Below, one piece after another: positions 62,301 through 64,000 of a stretch of 64,000 nt of DNA. Location: NCBI RefSeq assembly GCF_016907495.1, contig NZ_JAFBCC010000001.1, forward strand, positions 62,001-126,000. Direction: 5' to 3'. Every line of letters starts with the position of its first letter. The first letter of the stretch is position 1. Both the position numbers and the translations under genes were made by a program. The notes beneath the pieces are model-generated. The model saw only the letters and a program-made list of their open reading frames with translations. It was not told the DNA's origin and ran no database searches. The DNA is from Arthrobacter tumbae. Lineage in GTDB: Bacteria; Actinomycetota; Actinomycetes; Actinomycetales; Micrococcaceae.

Positions 62301-62375
62301 AATGGCGGCAATCCGCTTCCCTGCGGATGTACTGCTGCTTTCCCGGTTCACCCGGGGGCGTCGATAACTAAGCAT
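59355..62375 (-). CDS. S-layer-homology (SLH) surface protein with duplicated Cys-containing module
   Basis: A 1006-residue exported protein. After a signal peptide (about 20-45, ending VATAV) come two copies of one module: at about 58-210 (LELCLEIDMCGAEIPVP, FWWAAEAEI, DIGCMSPPCGFE) and at about 500-660 (LALCLNDPNCALEVPF, FWWAADAEI, DVGCLDVNCSFD), each with two Cys pairs. Between them lie two chitobiase-C-like repeats (LYTLDGSDP, IYYTTDGTRP). A fibronectin type III domain (about 745-825) precedes three SLH repeats (about 835-1006; TNGWTDGTFRP, SKGWDDGTFRP, TTGYPDGTFKP) that bind wall polymer. It is a cell-surface protein; the function of the duplicated module is unknown. Confidence 0.87.
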   Translation of the reverse strand: MLSYRRPRVNRESSSTSAGKRIAAITAAGAVCLPLLVAPSVATAVTTPGGEGLAAVGPIDNANGYPFWYQDKGIGLGDADTTNDVAPLRLELCLEIDMCGAEIPVPAEDIKFPENYPDEGFWWAAEAEIENAPGDRALLVYAQEAAFGDAGAVAVDKQVAFTRQRVRLDALLPNATYTVTTPYGTEEFVTDVEGEINDTQDIGCMSPPCGFEHAMTGHIGPFLRWTDWETDPQLVRETGQYIGDPATPHTVEGGTGDENVFRVEGPNPDGSSAPWSMETDLFSVTGKVAQLKTTIDKPGDLFGAATQVRIQSSFPGESDILYTLDGSDPLGPDGIRVASEALVTIPGPTPEQGTIADTVLRYVAVGSGQTTEPQTHEYRVDTSLPVVTATPSGAAASAPDVSPIVLKGSQMITLTAAVGANADAVSTIYYTTDGTRPRLVDGAPAGSTQEYTGPFQFTRSGTVNAIAVTTDGVTGPNTNVKYTVRHLDVINEPAAPGSRNHPFPTTVKDYGTVDAAGNTVLAPVELALCLNDPNCALEVPFDTTRASYPDNFPSESFWWAADAEIPVGTEGRARLVLALEAAFANEVPRDGDEIAFGRTRYSMRGLTPGVTYRITHPYGVDVLTADTAGDIRYTNDVGCLDVNCSFDLMAQAGIGPLLRQPNAPAGYLGDGATEAPVVGSPFDTNYFQLEAITDAAGAELAEAQLIGKTENFSIVGRLASTPEPELPSTVPDAVAAPVVDAAAAPRIGEAVVQLTAPNDGGSPITGFVVRVTDAAGTQLGALRTAPATATSLTITGLRADIATRFQVAAVNDIGQGAFSPLSEALPALPAPFSDVPQGIQFFTEMAWLADSGITNGWTDGTFRPVTPVNRDAMAAFLYRMAGEPSYSAPTVSPFKDVKPGMEHYKEMAWLAEQGISKGWDDGTFRPTTPVNRDAMAAFLFRMAGSPTEGFEPTTFPDVTTGNEFFDEISWLASTGITTGYPDGTFKPVQSVNRDAMAAFLYRFDVL

Positions 62376-62523
62376 TACAAGACCTGCCCCTCATTGCGTG
62401 TGATTGTGAGCAACCGCTGTTGTGCGGCTGTCCTCACTGAGCATCCCGGGTGCAACTTGTAAAAAACCTTGGATGCTTCCTTCGGTCACTGCTCAAAGGT
62501 TTTCGTATGGTGCGGCACCCACC

Positions 62524-63123
62524 ATGGCGACCATGGCATCTTCAGACACCCGCGCCCCGTCTTTCGCACTGACAGATAGCGCCGACGGCTCCGGTTCCTT
62601 GGACACCTCCGCCGCTGATACGCGCCCCACTATGCGCCGCCGCCTTCGGTTGCTGATCCCTCTCCTGCTAGTTGCAGCTCTTACCGGAGGGCTGCTGTTT
62701 GTCTTCACAGTGGACAAGGATGAGCCAGCAACCATGCTGGGGGCGGCCGGCGCCGTCGATGGCGGGCTGGCACGCATCAATGGGATTATCCCCCTTGAGA
62801 CAGACGGCTGGTCAGCGCCGGTTTCAGTATCCGAGTTGGAGCGCCCGGTCACCGAAGGCGGTCATCGGGTGCGGGTACTACTTGAGCTGACGGCTCTCGA
62901 AGGTCAGGGAGTTGAGTTCGCGGCCGAAGACTACGTGCTTGACGGTCTCGGAACCGGGACCCCGGGAGTTCTATGGTCCTCCCCCTCAAGCGAAAACGTG
63001 GCCCAGGGCGGAACGATCAACGCAACACTGGTTTTCGAAATCCCCAACCGGGCACTCGCTCTCGTCCTTGAGGGGCCGGATGGGTTGCGGTTGTCCCTGG
63101 GCACGGAACACCACACTTCCTGA
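62524..63123 (+). CDS. Membrane-anchored extracytoplasmic protein, 199 residues
   Basis: A soluble 40-residue N-terminus is followed by one membrane helix (LRLLIPLLLVAALTGGLLFVF) and a beta-rich outer domain (HRVRVLLELTALEGQGVEFAAEDYVLDGLGTGTPG, in pieces) that resembles DUF4352-like folds. No catalytic motif. The start is uncertain: ATG at 62524 or 62533; a TATGGT box lies at 62507-62512. It is divergent from the SLH protein and ends at a short hairpin, so it may be a partner in the same surface layer. Confidence 0.65.
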   Translation: MATMASSDTRAPSFALTDSADGSGSLDTSAADTRPTMRRRLRLLIPLLLVAALTGGLLFVFTVDKDEPATMLGAAGAVDGGLARINGIIPLETDGWSAPVSVSELERPVTEGGHRVRVLLELTALEGQGVEFAAEDYVLDGLGTGTPGVLWSSPSSENVAQGGTINATLVFEIPNRALALVLEGPDGLRLSLGTEHHTS

Positions 63124-63129
63124 AAATGG

Positions 63130-63146
63130 GTGGGCTGAGAGCCCAC
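63130..63146 (+). terminator. Short hairpin after the 62524 gene
   Basis: GTGGGCT and AGCCCAC pair over seven bases around a GAG loop, six bases beyond the stop codon. Confidence 0.5.
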
Positions 63147-63183
63147 TACTCAGTACTCAGCAAGTACTACTTACGCACTACCC

Positions 63184-63218
63184 GAAACGGTACTCAGCTA
63201 CCAGGTGAGTACCGTTTC
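63184..63218. terminator. Perfect 13-bp stem-loop before the BTAD regulator
   Basis: GAAACGGTACTCA and TGAGTACCGTTTC pair exactly around a nine-base loop. It stands in a region (63145-63300) rich in repeated TACTCA and ACTACC words, so it may be regulatory rather than a simple terminator. Confidence 0.5.
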
Positions 63219-63335
63219 TGCGTGATCGGCCTGTGATCCGGGAAATATTCGGGTAGTTCCTACTCAAGCCGGAGCCGCTACCCAATCCCTACCTTGGAGG
63301 CATCAACACCCGCTCAGAAGTATGAGGTCTCCATC

Positions 63336-64000
63336 ATGTTGAAGTCAGATTCCTACCCCACCCCGGCATCCAGCGCCACGGTCCCCGTCCGGACCCCGGC
63401 AAACGTACTGTCCGTGAAAGTCATCGGGAGCTTGCAGATCGTCCGTGATGGGGTGACTCTCAGCGCGAAGGATTTTGGCGGCCCGAAGCCCCGGCAGATC
63501 CTCGAAATCCTGCTCATCAATCTCGGTAATCCAGTATCAAAAGACAAGCTCATCAGCCTCCTGTGGAACGGTAACCCTCCGGCTGAGGCGCTTCCGACAC
63601 TCGAAAGCTACGTAAGTGTCCTGCGCCGCAACCTGCAGCCCGGCGCCGGCAAGAACGGAGTACTGCGCACCACTACCGGCGGCTACGTCATCGACCGCAC
63701 GCTGGTTGATGTGGATCTCGCCCGGTTCGAGCGTTCGGTGCGCCTCGCGCATCAGTGCGAGCCGATTGAAGGCTTGAAGCTGATGCAGGAAGCACTTGCA
63801 TTTGCGGATGCGCCACTCCTCGGTGACGAGCTGCTCCCCGCCTGGGCCGAGGAAGAGCGCGATTTGCATGCGGCCAGGGTCACCGAGGCCAAGCTGTTCG
63901 CCGCTGAGACCGCCACAGCTGTCGGCGCATACGATCTGGCCATCACCTGGGCCAACCAGATCACAGCGCAGGATGCACTCAATGAACGGGCGTGGACCTC
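63336..64000 (+). CDS. BTAD-type (SARP/AfsR-like) transcriptional regulator, cut by the window edge
   Basis: Only the first 221 codons are inside the window. A Pro/Ser-rich start is followed by an OmpR-like winged HTH (KPRQILEILLINLGNPVSKDKLISLLW and LESYVSVLRRNLQPG) and the beginning of a bacterial transcriptional activation domain (VDLARFERSVRLAH, LLGDELLPAWAEEERDLHAARV, WANQITAQDALNERAW). SARP-like activators often control secondary metabolism or surface functions. The ATG at 63336 follows GAGGT by six or seven bases. The full length and any C-terminal ATPase or TPR part cannot be judged here. Confidence 0.88.
   Translation, partial: MLKSDSYPTPASSATVPVRTPANVLSVKVIGSLQIVRDGVTLSAKDFGGPKPRQILEILLINLGNPVSKDKLISLLWNGNPPAEALPTLESYVSVLRRNLQPGAGKNGVLRTTTGGYVIDRTLVDVDLARFERSVRLAHQCEPIEGLKLMQEALAFADAPLLGDELLPAWAEEERDLHAARVTEAKLFAAETATAVGAYDLAITWANQITAQDALNERAWT

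Overview
This is a stretch of high-GC actinobacterial chromosome, most like Arthrobacter or a related Micrococcaceae genus. The evidence is an IclR-type regulator divergent from leuCD, a tRNA-Glu / tRNA-Gln / HAD / gltX group with tRNA genes that do not encode CCA, actinobacterial sortases paired with cell-wall-anchored proteins, an ANTAR-domain sensor, a BTAD-type regulator, and many genes that appear to be transcribed leaderless (TANNNT box, six to eight bases, then ATG or GTG). No plasmid, phage, insertion sequence or CRISPR array is visible.

Layout. 0.2-4.9 kb: rsmD, a secreted anchored protein with a sortase, a PRC-barrel/DUF2382 stress protein, and two short genes that share a duplicated promoter-leader. 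4.9-13.8 kb: recG, a GAF-ANTAR sensor, a MarR regulator, an MFS exporter, a DAK2 protein, thiL, a DedA protein and an LCP cell-wall enzyme. 13.9-24.3 kb: a second MFS exporter, MmcQ/YjbR and DUF2254 proteins, a sugar kinase with a GH65 phosphorylase, a DUF3515 lipoprotein, a CHRD protein with a second sortase, galM and a LacI regulator. 24.3-31.7 kb: envelope and lipid precursor genes (ddl, gpsA, plsC, murA), then leuD and leuC with their divergent IclR repressor. 31.8-39.3 kb: DUF1697, a pair of dynamin-like GTPases, two tRNAs, a HAD phosphatase, gltX and an FAH-family enzyme.

39.3-42.4 kb is the most unusual region. Two divergent gene pairs stand in tandem. Each has a tiny secreted peptide gene facing away from a paralogous TPR-repeat protein of about 345 residues. 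One peptide (47 residues, ending in DDWPH) has a nearly perfect intrinsic terminator. The other (63 residues) carries three tandem KIGNWPD repeats behind a nearly identical signal peptide. The pattern resembles peptide-pheromone/TPR-receptor (RRNPP/Rap-Phr) modules, but I do not recognise the family.

42.4-50.8 kb: a GH18 chitinase, a cellulose-synthase-like glycosyltransferase with a STAS-like protein and a GGDEF-EAL protein (c-di-GMP control of a surface polysaccharide), then ilvE and leuB. leuB carries the same operator-like sequence found between leuC and its repressor, so leuC, leuD and leuB look like one leucine regulon. 50.9-57.5 kb: a GH16-like protein and a two-component system next to a MacB-type ABC exporter. 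57.6-64 kb: metG, a 1006-residue S-layer-homology protein with an internally duplicated module, a membrane protein, and the start of a BTAD-type regulator cut by the window edge.
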